NCBI RefSeq assembly: GCF_002950945.1
Contig: NZ_CP012673.1
Span: 14,189,501 to 14,253,500 of the forward strand
Direction: 5' to 3'
Length of the DNA stretch: 64,000 nt
Source: Sorangium cellulosum
GTDB taxonomy: Bacteria; Myxococcota_A; Polyangia; Polyangiales; Polyangiaceae
A model generated the notes under the pieces. It ran no database searches, was not told the origin of the DNA, and saw nothing but the letters and a program-made list of their open reading frames with translations. Below are positions 45,222-54,705 of the stretch, one piece after another (positions within the stretch are counted from its first letter, which is position 1; each line of letters opens with the position of its first letter). The position numbers and the translations under genes were made by a program.

Positions 45222-48073
45222 TTCAGCAGCCCCTCCGCGTAACGCTTGACCGCCTCGCGCAGCCGCGGCTCCGAGGCGCCGCCGAGCCCTTCGAGCACGC
45301 GCCGCCGGAACTCCTCCGGGCCCTTGTGCTTGTCCTTGTCCGGGATGTCGGCCTTCTTCGCCATGTCCCTCTCTCCCCCTTCCGGCTCCGCGTCGCTGTC
45401 CTGGCTCTGGTCGTCGCTGCGCGACATCTCGAGCAGCCGCTGCGCGTCGCGCTGGCGCTCGTTGCCCTGCTCGCCGTCGCCCTGGGCGAGGGCGCGCTGG
45501 GCCTCGCGCATCGCCTGCTCGGCCTCGTCCAGGCGCTCGAGCACCTCCTCCGGCATGCGGCTGTCGCCGCGCTCGCCCCGCTTGCGCAGATCGCGCGCGC
45601 GATCGGCGAGCGAGCCCTCGCGCTGGCTCGATCGCTCCAGGCCCTCCCGCGCCCGCTCCGACGCCGCCTGCCGGAGCTTGCGCAGCGCCTCCTCGGCCCA
45701 GGCCAGCTCCTCGGCGAGCTCCCGCTGCGCCTCGGCGGCCTCGCGGCCGGCCCGCTCCTCGGGGAAGAAGCCGTGGCCCTGCGCCCCGAGCCGCGCCGCC
45801 TCGCCGAGCGAGCGCACCGCGCCCTCGCCGCTCTGGACGGCCTCCTCGGGGCGGCCCTGCTCCAGGGCGCCGGCCATCGCCTCGGCCTGCTCCCTGCCGG
45901 CCGCCGCGGCGGACTCGGCGGAGCCGGGCGGCGCGCCGGGCTGCGGGAGATCGCGCACCGCCTCGCGGATCGCCTCGGCGTGGCGCTTCGCCTCCTCGCG
46001 CAGCGCCGCCACGTCCTCCGGCGTCCTCGCGCGCGAGAGCTCCTCGGCGACCGCGCTCGTCTCGGCGGCGTGATCGCGCGCGAGCTCCTCGAGGTCGCGC
46101 TCGCCCTGCGCGACCTCCTGGTCGGCGCTCGAGGCGTCCCCGGGCTCCGGCCCCCGCGGCGCCCCGGACTCCACCCCGCCGCGGCCGCCGCCGAACGAGG
46201 GATCCGGGCGCCGGAGCCGCGCCGCGAGGTCGCGCGCCGCGAGCTCGGCGTGGTGCCAGTCGCTGGCGCCGCGGGCGCGCGCGATCCTGCGCAGATCGTT
46301 CGCGACGATCTCGCCGAGGTCGAGGCCGAGCTCGCCGAGCTTGCGGAGCTCGACCCCGCCGCCGCCGAGGACCGCGACCGCCGCGTCGAGGCGCCCCTCG
46401 CCGGCCGCGCGATCGCCGCCGCCGAGCAGCTCCGCCGCCTGCGCGGCCTCATCTGCGACGTCGGCGAGCCGCTGCGCGACGGCCTGCGCGTCGCGGAAGC
46501 CGAGGCCGCGCAGGCCGGCGTCGAACGCGAGCAGCGCGCCCTCGGTCTCGTCGAGCAGCTCCTGGTGCGCCGCGCGGGTCGTCGACCGCCGCTCCGCGGC
46601 GAGCGCCTCGTCGAGCCTGGCCAGCTGCCCCCGGGCGAGCGACGCGATCCGCCCCCGCACGCGGAGCCCGCCGTAGTCGGCGTCGAGCGCCCTCTCGACC
46701 TCCGCCCGCGCGGCCGCCTGCGCCTCGGCCTCGTGCGCCGCGTGCGCCGCGGCGCCGCGCGCGTCCGGCGCCTTCTGGCCGATGCGGTCGGCGAGCAGAT
46801 CGGTGAGGGCGTCGCGCACCTTCACGAGCGCGACGTAGCGCCGCGCCTCCGGCTCGCCGACCTGCGGCGGGACGACCACGATCGCCTCGCTCCTGCCCCA
46901 CTTCGGGCCCTCGATCGGGTCGTTGTCCCGCGCCTCGATCCGCACCTCGATGGGCACGTACGTCCGGCGGAAGAAGGGATCGCGCGCCCTGAGCTCGTAG
47001 CCGCCGCGGTCGACCTTCGCGTCGGCCGCCGGCCGCGAGAGCACCCGCCGCTCCTCCTTCGCGCCGGCGCGCAGCACGAGATCCACCTCGCGCAGGCCGT
47101 GATCGTCGGTGACCGTGTAGCGGAGCGGGATGCTGGGCTCCTCGAGGAGCTTCACGGTGCGCGGCGCGCCCTCGAGGATCACGCGCGGCGCGTCGTCCGG
47201 GATCGACACCACGCGCTGGGTGTCGGCCTGCCGGACGCGCACCTGCCCGAAGCGCGCGGCCGCCTGGAGGGTCGTCGAGCCGCCGAGCGTCCAACGGGCG
47301 ATCACGCCGCCCTTGCCGTCGTCGACGAAGGGGACCTCGGCGCCGCCGTCCGTCAGCACGAGCGCGCGCCCGTCCCGGATCGGGCGGCCGCGCACCGTGA
47401 TCACGGTCCCCCGGGGCTGCATCGTCGTCGCGAACGGCAGGAGCACCTCGGCGCCCTGGTGCAGGTACTCGGGCGGCGTGGCCATCATCTCGATGTCCTC
47501 GAGCCACGGCAGATCCAGCGGGGCCTCGCCGCCGCGGGCGGCGAGCACGTCGAGCCCCTCGACGACGCGCGACGGCTCGAGCGCCACGGCCGCGAGCGAG
47601 AGGGCGCCGAGGGCGAGGCCGGCGGTCGCCCACCGCGCTGCGGCCTGCTGCGCGCGGGCGACGACGCGCGCGTGCGAGGCGCGGCCGAGCAGCCGCCGGA
47701 GGTGCAGGCCCGCGAGCTCGGGCGACCCGACGCGGTCGTCCGCGGCCGCGCGGTCGAGGAGCGCGAGCGCCCTCAGGGTCGCGGCGCCGAGCGCGGCGTC
47801 CGTGCGGCCGATGATCTCGCGCACCGTGCGCCGGGCGTCGCCGCGGCGACGCCGCGCGACGATCGCCCGCACGGCGATCGCCACGATCAGCAGCGCGAGG
47901 CCGGCGCCGGCGAGCCCGCGGGCGAGCGGGGACCCGAGGCGCGCGAGGTGCGCCGCGCCGAACAGCCCCGCGAAGGCAGCCGCGACGAGCGCGCGTCGCG
48001 TCGAAGGACCCACCTCCGCATCCCAGGCGGAGCGAAGCCGCGCGATGGAAAGCGCCGGCGCCTCGTTATCCAT
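45218..48073 (-). CDS. DUF4175-like membrane protein
   Basis: 951 residues. There are three N-terminal hydrophobic segments (about 27-45, 50-72, 145-165), then a beta-sandwich-like region (MATPPEYLHQGAEVLLPF, GTVITVRGRPI, RDNDPIEGPKWG), then about 450 residues of Glu/Ala/Arg-rich helices and predicted coiled coils (ELAWAEEALRKLRQAASERAREGL). This matches the general DUF4175 layout of a membrane anchor, periplasmic strands and a long helical tail. TACCCT (48086-48081 on the minus strand) lies seven bases before the ATG and no Shine-Dalgarno is seen. Coupled to the metallopeptidase downstream. Confidence 0.7.
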   Translation of the reverse strand: MDNEAPALSIARLRSAWDAEVGPSTRRALVAAAFAGLFGAAHLARLGSPLARGLAGAGLALLIVAIAVRAIVARRRRGDARRTVREIIGRTDAALGAATLRALALLDRAAADDRVGSPELAGLHLRRLLGRASHARVVARAQQAAARWATAGLALGALSLAAVALEPSRVVEGLDVLAARGGEAPLDLPWLEDIEMMATPPEYLHQGAEVLLPFATTMQPRGTVITVRGRPIRDGRALVLTDGGAEVPFVDDGKGGVIARWTLGGSTTLQAAARFGQVRVRQADTQRVVSIPDDAPRVILEGAPRTVKLLEEPSIPLRYTVTDDHGLREVDLVLRAGAKEERRVLSRPAADAKVDRGGYELRARDPFFRRTYVPIEVRIEARDNDPIEGPKWGRSEAIVVVPPQVGEPEARRYVALVKVRDALTDLLADRIGQKAPDARGAAAHAAHEAEAQAAARAEVERALDADYGGLRVRGRIASLARGQLARLDEALAAERRSTTRAAHQELLDETEGALLAFDAGLRGLGFRDAQAVAQRLADVADEAAQAAELLGGGDRAAGEGRLDAAVAVLGGGGVELRKLGELGLDLGEIVANDLRRIARARGASDWHHAELAARDLAARLRRPDPSFGGGRGGVESGAPRGPEPGDASSADQEVAQGERDLEELARDHAAETSAVAEELSRARTPEDVAALREEAKRHAEAIREAVRDLPQPGAPPGSAESAAAAGREQAEAMAGALEQGRPEEAVQSGEGAVRSLGEAARLGAQGHGFFPEERAGREAAEAQRELAEELAWAEEALRKLRQAASERAREGLERSSQREGSLADRARDLRKRGERGDSRMPEEVLERLDEAEQAMREAQRALAQGDGEQGNERQRDAQRLLEMSRSDDQSQDSDAEPEGGERDMAKKADIPDKDKHKGPEEFRRRVLEGLGGASEPRLREAVKRYAEGLLK

Positions 48074-48178
48074 GGTGGCAAGGGTAATCGGCGGCCGGAG
48101 TGGGTCCAGCGGATCGGCGCGATCCGGGGCAAAACCCCCGGGAGGCGCGCTCCCTCGGGGCTCTGCCCCGCTTCCGCG

Positions 48179-48258
48179 CCCCGCGTCCGCGTCGCGGCGC
48201 CTCGCGCCCCGCGTCCGCTTCGCGGCGCCCCGAACCCCGCGTCCGCTTCGCGGCGCGG
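48179..48258. repeat. 28-bp direct repeat, three copies
   Basis: Copies beginning CCCCGCGTCCGC start at 48179, 48207 and 48235, each containing GCGTCCGC[GT]TCGCGGCGC. They lie between the acetyltransferase-like gene (3' end) and the DUF4175-like gene start. Confidence 0.75.
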
Positions 48259-48301
48259 CCGCCTTGGCCTGACCGCACGTCGCGCGGCCAGGACCAGGCG
48301 C

Positions 48302-49588
48302 TCAGACGTCGAGCTCGCCGTCGGTGATGAACCAGCTGTTCGGGTCGAGCACCACGCGCCGCAGCTCCTCCGGGAAGCTCGCGTCGACGTGCACGACCAG
48401 CCACCGCGATCCGACGTGCGGGGGGTGGGGGCGGGCGAAGAAGCCGAGCGCCCGCAGGCGCGTGTTGAAGGAAGGCGGGGTCACGAGGAGCATCCCGACG
48501 GACACGTGCCCCTCGCGCCGCATCGCCTGGCAGAACTCGAGGATCAGGGTGTCGAACGTCGCGCCGTCGTCCTCGGCGAACAGGTCGGAGACCTCGACCT
48601 TGTTGTTCCGCACCGCGTAGACCGCGTAGCCGAGCAGCCGCCCGTCGTGCCCGTCGAGCATGCAGAAGAAGCGGTGCTTGACGGTGCCGAGCTGCGCATA
48701 ACGCCAGTTCAGGAACTCGGCGCTCCGCTCGCCGGCGATCGGCGAGGGCTTCGCCCGCGCCCAGAGCGCGTCGAAGCGGTGGTCGGCGGCGTCCACGAGC
48801 TCGCCGCGCACGCGCCGCCGCTTCGCGAGCAGCGCCGCGGCGTCCCGGAGCGCCATCGAGGCGTCGAGCGCGCGCCCCGCGGTGCGGACGAGGGCGTTGT
48901 CCGGCTTCACCGTCGCCCGCTGCACGAGGCGCTCCGCGGCGGTCGACAGCGCGTGCGTGAGCGGGGCGGGCGGGTCGCCCGGCGCCGCCGCCTCCCAGAG
49001 CGCGCGCCAGCGAGGGTGAGGGACCGCCGCGGCCGCACGCTCGGCGACCCGCTGCATCACCGCGTTCACCGTGCCCTGCTGCTCTCCGGCCGACGCGGCG
49101 GCGAGCTCATGCAGCTTGTACGCGGCCATGAGCGGCCGGACCCAGATGATGGAGTCCGCGATCTTCTTGTATCCGGCGCGCTGGAATATCGGGAAAGAGG
49201 CCTTGTTGGGGAACCCATAGAGGAAGTCGACGCCGGCCTCGCGGCAGCCCTTCGCGAGCTCGCGCTGGATGCTCATGGCGGCCCCGGCGATGCGGTGCGC
49301 CTTGGTCACGCCGAAGTCGCCGAGCACGCCCGCCTTGAGCTTCCGTCCGCTGACATAGAGGTCGCGCGGAAAGAACGAGCCGCTGCCGATGATCTCTCGC
49401 TCGGGGCCGTGATAGCCCATCCACGTCCGGGCGGGGCCGGCCGGGTTCTGCTCCTGGAACCAGCGCATCCGCCGCTCGAGGACCTCCGGCGAGATCTCGC
49501 CGTGCGCGAGGTTCTCCTTCCAGAGCCGCGCGAGGGCGTCCCTGTGCTCTTCAGGCTGGATGCGGGCGGCGCTGTAGACCTTCTCCAT
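48302..49588 (-). CDS. GNAT/acetyltransferase-like protein
   Basis: 428 residues. The middle region carries GVLGDFGVTKAHRIAGAAMSIQREL and YGFPNKASFPIFQRAGYKK, the beta-strand plus P-loop-like pattern of a GNAT fold that binds acyl-CoA; a second similar region follows (FFCMLDGHDGRLLGYAVYAV). A tandem or FemAB-like acyltransferase is plausible. ATG 49588 is chosen over an earlier in-frame start because GGGGAG precedes it and the domain starts there. Substrate unknown. It is divergent from the triple DsbA gene. Confidence 0.65.
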   Translation of the reverse strand: MEKVYSAARIQPEEHRDALARLWKENLAHGEISPEVLERRMRWFQEQNPAGPARTWMGYHGPEREIIGSGSFFPRDLYVSGRKLKAGVLGDFGVTKAHRIAGAAMSIQRELAKGCREAGVDFLYGFPNKASFPIFQRAGYKKIADSIIWVRPLMAAYKLHELAAASAGEQQGTVNAVMQRVAERAAAAVPHPRWRALWEAAAPGDPPAPLTHALSTAAERLVQRATVKPDNALVRTAGRALDASMALRDAAALLAKRRRVRGELVDAADHRFDALWARAKPSPIAGERSAEFLNWRYAQLGTVKHRFFCMLDGHDGRLLGYAVYAVRNNKVEVSDLFAEDDGATFDTLILEFCQAMRREGHVSVGMLLVTPPSFNTRLRALGFFARPHPPHVGSRWLVVHVDASFPEELRRVVLDPNSWFITDGELDV

Positions 49589-49791
49589 GGCTCCCCGATG
49601 CGCTCTGCTGACGCGGTCGCGGCGCGCAGCCGAGCGGCGCGCCGGGGCCGTCATGGCTGAACGCGATGAGCGCGTCAATCGCGCCCGCGGCCGCTCCCGG
49701 CGCGCTGCTCGGGGCATGAGCGGGTGTCCCGGCCGGTCGCCGCGCGGCCCCGGCGCGGCGACGCGCGCGAGAAACGGAGTAGACTCCCGCG

Positions 49792-51783
49792 ATGATCCGC
49801 CGCGCCCTCGCCGCCGTCGCCTGGCTCTCGCTGCTGCTCGCCCTCTCGTGCGCGCCGTCCGTGCCGCCCGCGCCGGCGTCAGCGCGGCTCACCGCGGCGA
49901 GCGCGCCGCCGAGCGCGGGCGCCGCCGCCGCCGATCGCGCGCCGCGTGACGGGGCCGCGCTCGAGCCGGCCGACGCGGGCGCGGTGCCGGTGACCCGCGC
50001 CGATCCGGCGCGCGGCAGCCGGCTCGCGCCCGTGACGATCGTCGTGTTCTCGGACTTCGAGTGTCCGTTCTGCAAGCTCCTCGGCGGCACGCTGAAGCAG
50101 CTGGAGCAGCGGTACGGCCCGGAGCAGCTGCGCATCGTGTGGAAGAACTACCCGCTCGCCTTCCACAAGCAGGCCCGGCCGAGCGCCGAGGCGGCGATGG
50201 CGGTGTTCGCGCACGCCGGCCCCGGCGGCTTCTGGGCGTTTCACGACGCGATCTTCGAGACCGACGAGCGGCTCTCGCCGGAGATCGAGGCGGCGGCGCT
50301 CCGGCGGGCGGGCGTGACGCCGGGCCAGGTCAGGCGGCTCGTGGAGGAGACCGGGGCGGCGCGGAAGGTCGACGCGGACATCGCGCTCGCCGGGCGGCTC
50401 GGCGTGACGGGCACGCCGGCGTCGTTCATCAACGGCGTCCTCCTCTCCGGCGCGCAGCCCGCGGAGCGCTTCGCCGCGATCATCGACGCGCAGCTCGCCG
50501 AGGCGCGGGCGCTGCGCGCCGAGGGGACGCCGCCGGAGCAGGTCTACGCGGCGCTCTCGAAGAAGAACATCGCCGCCGGCGCCGATGACGAGGAGGGCGA
50601 GGGCGACGCGGAGGCGCGGGAGCGCGCGACAGTGCACCTCGTGCCCGTCGGGGACTCGCCCGTGCGGGGCAAGGACACGGCGCTCGTCACGCTGGTCATG
50701 TTCGGCGACTACCAGTGTCCGTTCTGCCTCCGGGTGATGCCGACCCTCGACCAGCTCACGGCGCAGTACGGCGACAAGCTGCGCATCGTCTGGAAGGACA
50801 ACCCGCTCCCGTTCCACCCGATGGCCGAGCCCGCCGCGGAGCTCGCGCGCGAGGCCCGGGCCCAGAAGGGAGTCGACGGGTTCTGGGGCGCTCACGGGGG
50901 CCTGCTCCGCGCCCAGGGCAACCTGGACGCCGCCGCCCTCGACGCCGTCGCGGCGGATCTCCGGCTCGACGTGGCGGCGGCGAAGCGCGCCGTCGCCTCG
51001 CGCAAACACGCGGCCAAGATCGAGGCCGACATGGAGCTCGCGGACGACCTCGGCGCGCGGGGGACGCCGTGCTTCTTCATCAACGGTCGCCGCCTCCTGG
51101 GCGCGCAGCCGCTCGAGGAGTTCCAGGCGATGATCGACGAGGAGATCGCCCGGGCAGAGGCGATGGTCGTGGCAGGCACGCCGCGCGCGAAGGTCTACGA
51201 GGAGATCCAGAAGCAGGCTGTCCCGCCGCCGTCGCCGCCGAAGGTGAGCTTGCCGCCGCCGCCCAAGGGCCACCCCGGCAAGGGCGCGGCCGCCGGCAAG
51301 GTGGTTGTCCAGGCGTTCTCGGACTTCCAGTGCCCCTTCTGCGCGCGCGGCGCGGCCACGATGGACGAGCTGATCAAGGCCTTTCCGGGCAAGGTCCGGG
51401 TGGTCTTCCGCCATCTGCCGCTCCCGTTCCACCCCGACGCGCAGCTCGCCGCCGAGGCGGCCATGGAGGCGCTCGCGCAGAAGGGGCCGGCCGGCTTCTG
51501 GAAGATGCACGACCTGCTGTTCAAGGACCCCCGCTCCGACAACCTCGACCGCGCGGCCCTGGAGCGGCACGCCGCGACCCTCGGGCTCGACGCGGCGCGC
51601 TTCGCCAGGGCGCTCGACGAGCGCACCCACCAGGCCGCCGTCGAGGCCGATGCGAAGGTCGCGGCGGACGCCGGGATCAAGGGCACGCCCGGGTTCGTGA
51701 TCAACGGCTATCTCATCAGCGGAGCTCAGCCGCTCGCGAAATTCAAGAAGGTCGTGCGCCGCGCCCTCGGCGAGGCGAACTGA
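49792..51783 (+). CDS. Lipoprotein with three DsbA-like thioredoxin domains
   Basis: 663 residues. The N-terminal lipoprotein signal ends LALSC. Three DsbA-type thioredoxin domains follow in tandem, each with CPFC: FSDFECPFCKLL (domain 1, about residue 90), FGDYQCPFCLRV (domain 2, about 310) and FSDFQCPFCARG (domain 3, about 515). Each has the later cis-Pro element GTP (VTGTPASFING, ARGTPCFFING, IKGTPGFVING). All active-site Cys pairs are intact, so three redox centres sit on one outer-membrane or periplasmic lipoprotein. Linkers are Lys/Pro/Gly-rich. TAGACT (49780-49785) lies six bases before the ATG. Confidence 0.92.
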   Translation: MIRRALAAVAWLSLLLALSCAPSVPPAPASARLTAASAPPSAGAAAADRAPRDGAALEPADAGAVPVTRADPARGSRLAPVTIVVFSDFECPFCKLLGGTLKQLEQRYGPEQLRIVWKNYPLAFHKQARPSAEAAMAVFAHAGPGGFWAFHDAIFETDERLSPEIEAAALRRAGVTPGQVRRLVEETGAARKVDADIALAGRLGVTGTPASFINGVLLSGAQPAERFAAIIDAQLAEARALRAEGTPPEQVYAALSKKNIAAGADDEEGEGDAEARERATVHLVPVGDSPVRGKDTALVTLVMFGDYQCPFCLRVMPTLDQLTAQYGDKLRIVWKDNPLPFHPMAEPAAELAREARAQKGVDGFWGAHGGLLRAQGNLDAAALDAVAADLRLDVAAAKRAVASRKHAAKIEADMELADDLGARGTPCFFINGRRLLGAQPLEEFQAMIDEEIARAEAMVVAGTPRAKVYEEIQKQAVPPPSPPKVSLPPPPKGHPGKGAAAGKVVVQAFSDFQCPFCARGAATMDELIKAFPGKVRVVFRHLPLPFHPDAQLAAEAAMEALAQKGPAGFWKMHDLLFKDPRSDNLDRAALERHAATLGLDAARFARALDERTHQAAVEADAKVAADAGIKGTPGFVINGYLISGAQPLAKFKKVVRRALGEAN

Positions 51784-51810
51784 GTCGGGCGCCGGCGCCG
51801 AGTTAAAGCG

Positions 51811-51879
51811 CCCGGCACCCCCGGCACCCCCGGAGCGCTCGGCGGCGCGCCCGGCACCCCCGGAGCGCCCGGCGGCGCG
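51811..51879. repeat. 30-bp direct repeat with 9-bp phasing
   Basis: Two 30-bp copies (51820-51849 and 51850-51879) built of CCCGGCACC, CCCGGAGCG and C[TC]CGGCGGC blocks, preceded by one more 9-bp block at 51811. Read on either strand it gives a collagen-like Gly-Pro pattern but there is no start, so it is treated as non-coding. Confidence 0.7.
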
Positions 51880-51945
51880 GCTACCGGCGCGGCGGGGCGC
51901 TCGGCAGCTGCGCTCCCCTGCGCGCTTCGACCGGGGACCCGCGAT

Positions 51946-51998
51946 ATCCGGTGTTTCCCGTCGACATCAGGTGTTGCCGAACGACGTCGTGTTAGCAT
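51946..51998 (+). promoter_or_regulatory. Possible promoter with tandem 20-bp direct repeats
   Basis: Two 20-bp copies, ATCCGGTGTTTCCCGTCGAC (51946-51965) and ATCAGGTGTTGCCGAACGAC (51966-51985), match at about 15 of 20 positions. The second GGTGTT (51970-51975) sits 17 bp before a TAGCAT (51993-51998), exactly where a -35 box would be, and the -10 ends six bases before ATG 52005. This is the layout of an activator-dependent promoter. Confidence 0.45.
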
Positions 51999-52004
51999 GC
52001 CCCA

Positions 52005-53162
52005 ATGCCCAAACCGCGCGGTCGGGGGACATCGGCCGAACCCAAGCGCACCGTCAAGGCATCCAACGGGCGCGCGCGAGCGCAGCCGCACGCGACAGGG
52101 ATCGTGCGCGGGCGTGCCGAGGAAGCGCCGCCGGTCGCGCTGCGCGAGCGCGCGGAGCGGCCCGTGAGCTCGAGGGCCCGGCCCAGAGGGGCAACGAAGA
52201 CCGTGCCCCCTCCGGTGGAGCGCGCCGCGGAGCGGAGGGCGCCGCCGCGGAAGCGCGCCGCCGAGCAGGTCCGCCCCGCGCCGCCGAAGCGGCGGGCCCG
52301 GGGCGTCAAGGTGGACGAGGTGAGCGAGGTGGACGACGAGGCGCCGGTGCCGCCCCGGCCGCCGGAGCTCGACTGGGACGACTCGCCGACCGGCGATGCC
52401 GCTGCGGCCCTCGCGCGGCGCTGGGCGGCGCGGGGCGAAGAGCTCTCCCGGATGCTCGCCGCCCACGGCGCCGCGCTGCACGAGCACCGCGCCGACCTCA
52501 AGGAGGGGCGCTTCGTCTGGCTCGCGCCGAGCGGCCGCGTGTCCGCCGAGGCGAACGCGCGCCTTCTGTGCAGCTGGTCGCGCGCCACCTCGGTCCTCGC
52601 CATGGCGTGGGCCGAGCCGCTCCTGCACGACGCGGGCATCGGGCCCATCGACGGCATGCCCGCGGAGCAGGACGACATCGACGAGGAGGGCGCCTGGCAG
52701 ACCGCGATGGCGGCGGCCGACGCCTGCGGCGCGGCGTACCTCTACCGCGTGGCGACGCCGCAGGCCTGGTATTTCCTGGCGCTCGACGCGCCGACGTTCT
52801 CGCCGGAGCGCGACTCCTTCCACCCGGGCGCGCCGGTCGGCCTGGTGCTGCGCGCCATCGCCGAGGTGCGCGAGGCGATCGCGTCGCGCGCCGAGCCCGC
52901 CGACGTCGTCCGCGACCGGCTCTGCGCGCTCGGGGACTCGCTGTTCCACCAGGCCAGGTACGCCTACCGCGAGACCGACTGGGTCGCGCGCCTCGACCGG
53001 ACCGGCACGTGCCTGACGCACCTCGCGAAGCGCATCCCGCGCGTGAGCTTCAGCGCGGTCGCCGCCGGCCAGCGCGTCGACGAGTGGCTGGAGCGCGATC
53101 TCGCGGTCGAGCTGCTCGACGCGCTCTCGCTCATCGAGGACGAGTGGAGCCTGTTCAGCTGA
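52005..53162 (+). CDS. Protein of unknown function
   Basis: 385 residues. The first ~115 are basic, Arg/Pro/Ala-rich and probably disordered. The rest looks folded (LARRWAARGEELSRML, AWQTAMAAADACGAAYLYRV, AIAEVREAIASRAEPADVV, LSLIEDEWSLF), but no family is recognised. The start ATG lies directly downstream of the direct-repeat promoter. It ends 16 bp before the convergent 53179-54705 gene. Confidence 0.65.
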   Translation: MPKPRGRGTSAEPKRTVKASNGRARAQPHATGIVRGRAEEAPPVALRERAERPVSSRARPRGATKTVPPPVERAAERRAPPRKRAAEQVRPAPPKRRARGVKVDEVSEVDDEAPVPPRPPELDWDDSPTGDAAAALARRWAARGEELSRMLAAHGAALHEHRADLKEGRFVWLAPSGRVSAEANARLLCSWSRATSVLAMAWAEPLLHDAGIGPIDGMPAEQDDIDEEGAWQTAMAAADACGAAYLYRVATPQAWYFLALDAPTFSPERDSFHPGAPVGLVLRAIAEVREAIASRAEPADVVRDRLCALGDSLFHQARYAYRETDWVARLDRTGTCLTHLAKRIPRVSFSAVAAGQRVDEWLERDLAVELLDALSLIEDEWSLFS

Positions 53163-53178
53163 GGCGCGGGCGCGGCCG

Positions 53179-54705
53179 CTACCGGAACAGCGTGACCGTG
53201 TAGGCGTGCGGCATGAACGGCGCGTCGTCGGGATCGAACGGGCGGCTGCGGATCATGCTCCCCGCGTTGACGCCCACGAGCAGCAGCCCGGCGAGGCCGT
53301 CGAGGCCCACGACCGTGCGCTCCGCGCGGCTGCTCCCGACGACGCCGGCCACCTCGACGCGGCCGGCCTCGGCGCCCTGCGTGTCCACCTTGACGATCGC
53401 CCAGCGGAACACCGCGGGCAGCTCCCACTCGGCCACGAGGTTGATCTCGGCGGCCTTCAGATCGGCCGGCGCGGCCGCGCCGGCCGCGGAGAGATCGAGC
53501 CAGAGGTAGGTCGCGCCGGTCGGCTCGATCGGGCGCAGGGGCGCGACGCGCCGCGGGAGCGTGGCGTACGGCAGCGACCACTCGAAGCGCACCCGGCCGA
53601 GGTCGCCGAAGCGCTCGGCGCCGGCGAGGTGCGCGCCGTCGCTGCGGCTGCCCAGGAAGGCGCGCGCCACCGCGAAGTCGAGGAGCACGTCGCCGAGGTC
53701 CTTGCCGCGGAACCGGAGCGACTCCCGGAGCGCGTCGAAGGTGTCGGGCTCGCCGCGGAAGCGCAGCGCGCCCGCGGGCGTCGACTGCGCCGCGATGGCG
53801 AGCAGCGACGTCGCGATCTGCGCCGGCGCCCCGGTGCCGTGGGCCTGATCGAGGTACCACGGGAAGAGGAAGGCCCCGTCGATCGCGCCGAGCGCGGCGC
53901 CCGTGAGCGCCCGCTCGGGGGTGCGCTGGAAGGCGTCGACGGCGGCGAGCTCCTCGGCGGCGCACGGCGCCGCGAGCGAGGCGAGGTAGCTCGCGGCCAT
54001 GGCGAGCGCGCCCTCCTCCGCGCCCGCGTCGAGGCGCGCGGCGACGGCGTGCGCGAGCGCGTAGGCGGCGTCGGACGCGCTCGCGCAGCCGCCTCTGCCC
54101 GGCGCCGCGACGACGGCGAACGCGCTCGTGGTGTCGAACCGCTCCCCGAGCGCCCGCATGTCGTGCCCGACCCGGATGGGCCCGCGGCGCGGCCCGCGCT
54201 CGAGGTAGAGGTCGTACGACGGGCCGCCGCCGCGCTGCCCGTCGGGGAGGGGCCGGGGTAGGCCGAGCGCGTCGTAGGTGTGCATCGCGGCCTCCAGGTG
54301 AGCGAGGCCCTCCAGGAGGGCGGCGCCGGGGACACCCGCGGGCGCATGCACACAGAGGGGCAGCGTGAAAGAGCATGTGCGTTGCGGCACATCGCGCGCG
54401 TCGGGCCGCTGCACCGGCGAGACCACGGGGCGGCCGGGGTTCGGCGTGGCGGCGTCGTCGGGAGGCGCGTTGGCCAACGCGCCGCCCCCGACCGGCGGCG
54501 GCGGGCCCGGCGGAGGCGCGTCCGGCGCGCCAGCCGACGCCGCCGCCGCGTGAGGGCCGCCGAGGGCCGCGGCGAGCGCGAGCAGCGCGAGCGCGCCGGG
54601 GGCCCTGCGCCGCGGCGCGCGTGTGCCCCGGGGCTCGGGCGCGCGCTCCGGCTCTTGGGGTAGGGCGTGCGTCGGGCACCGTCTCATGGGGAGCGCTACA
54701 GCCAT
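53179..54705 (-). CDS. Secreted protein of unknown function
   Basis: 508 residues. The N-terminus has a long basic leader and a hydrophobic stretch (GALALLALAAALGGPHAAA), then a Pro/Ala-rich linker, so export is likely. The mature region mixes strands and helices (YDLYLERGPRRGPIRVGHD, LAAVDAFQRTPERALTGAALGAIDG) with no recognised domain. A start at ATG 54687 (MRRCPTH) is also possible. It converges with the 52005 gene. Confidence 0.6.
   Translation of the reverse strand: MAVALPMRRCPTHALPQEPERAPEPRGTRAPRRRAPGALALLALAAALGGPHAAAASAGAPDAPPPGPPPPVGGGALANAPPDDAATPNPGRPVVSPVQRPDARDVPQRTCSFTLPLCVHAPAGVPGAALLEGLAHLEAAMHTYDALGLPRPLPDGQRGGGPSYDLYLERGPRRGPIRVGHDMRALGERFDTTSAFAVVAAPGRGGCASASDAAYALAHAVAARLDAGAEEGALAMAASYLASLAAPCAAEELAAVDAFQRTPERALTGAALGAIDGAFLFPWYLDQAHGTGAPAQIATSLLAIAAQSTPAGALRFRGEPDTFDALRESLRFRGKDLGDVLLDFAVARAFLGSRSDGAHLAGAERFGDLGRVRFEWSLPYATLPRRVAPLRPIEPTGATYLWLDLSAAGAAAPADLKAAEINLVAEWELPAVFRWAIVKVDTQGAEAGRVEVAGVVGSSRAERTVVGLDGLAGLLLVGVNAGSMIRSRPFDPDDAPFMPHAYTVTLFR

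Noticed and set aside
51726..53021. Minus-strand frame with collagen-like Gly-Pro repeats
   Set aside because: The repeat is intergenic and the rest is antisense to two real genes; there is no start near the repeat.
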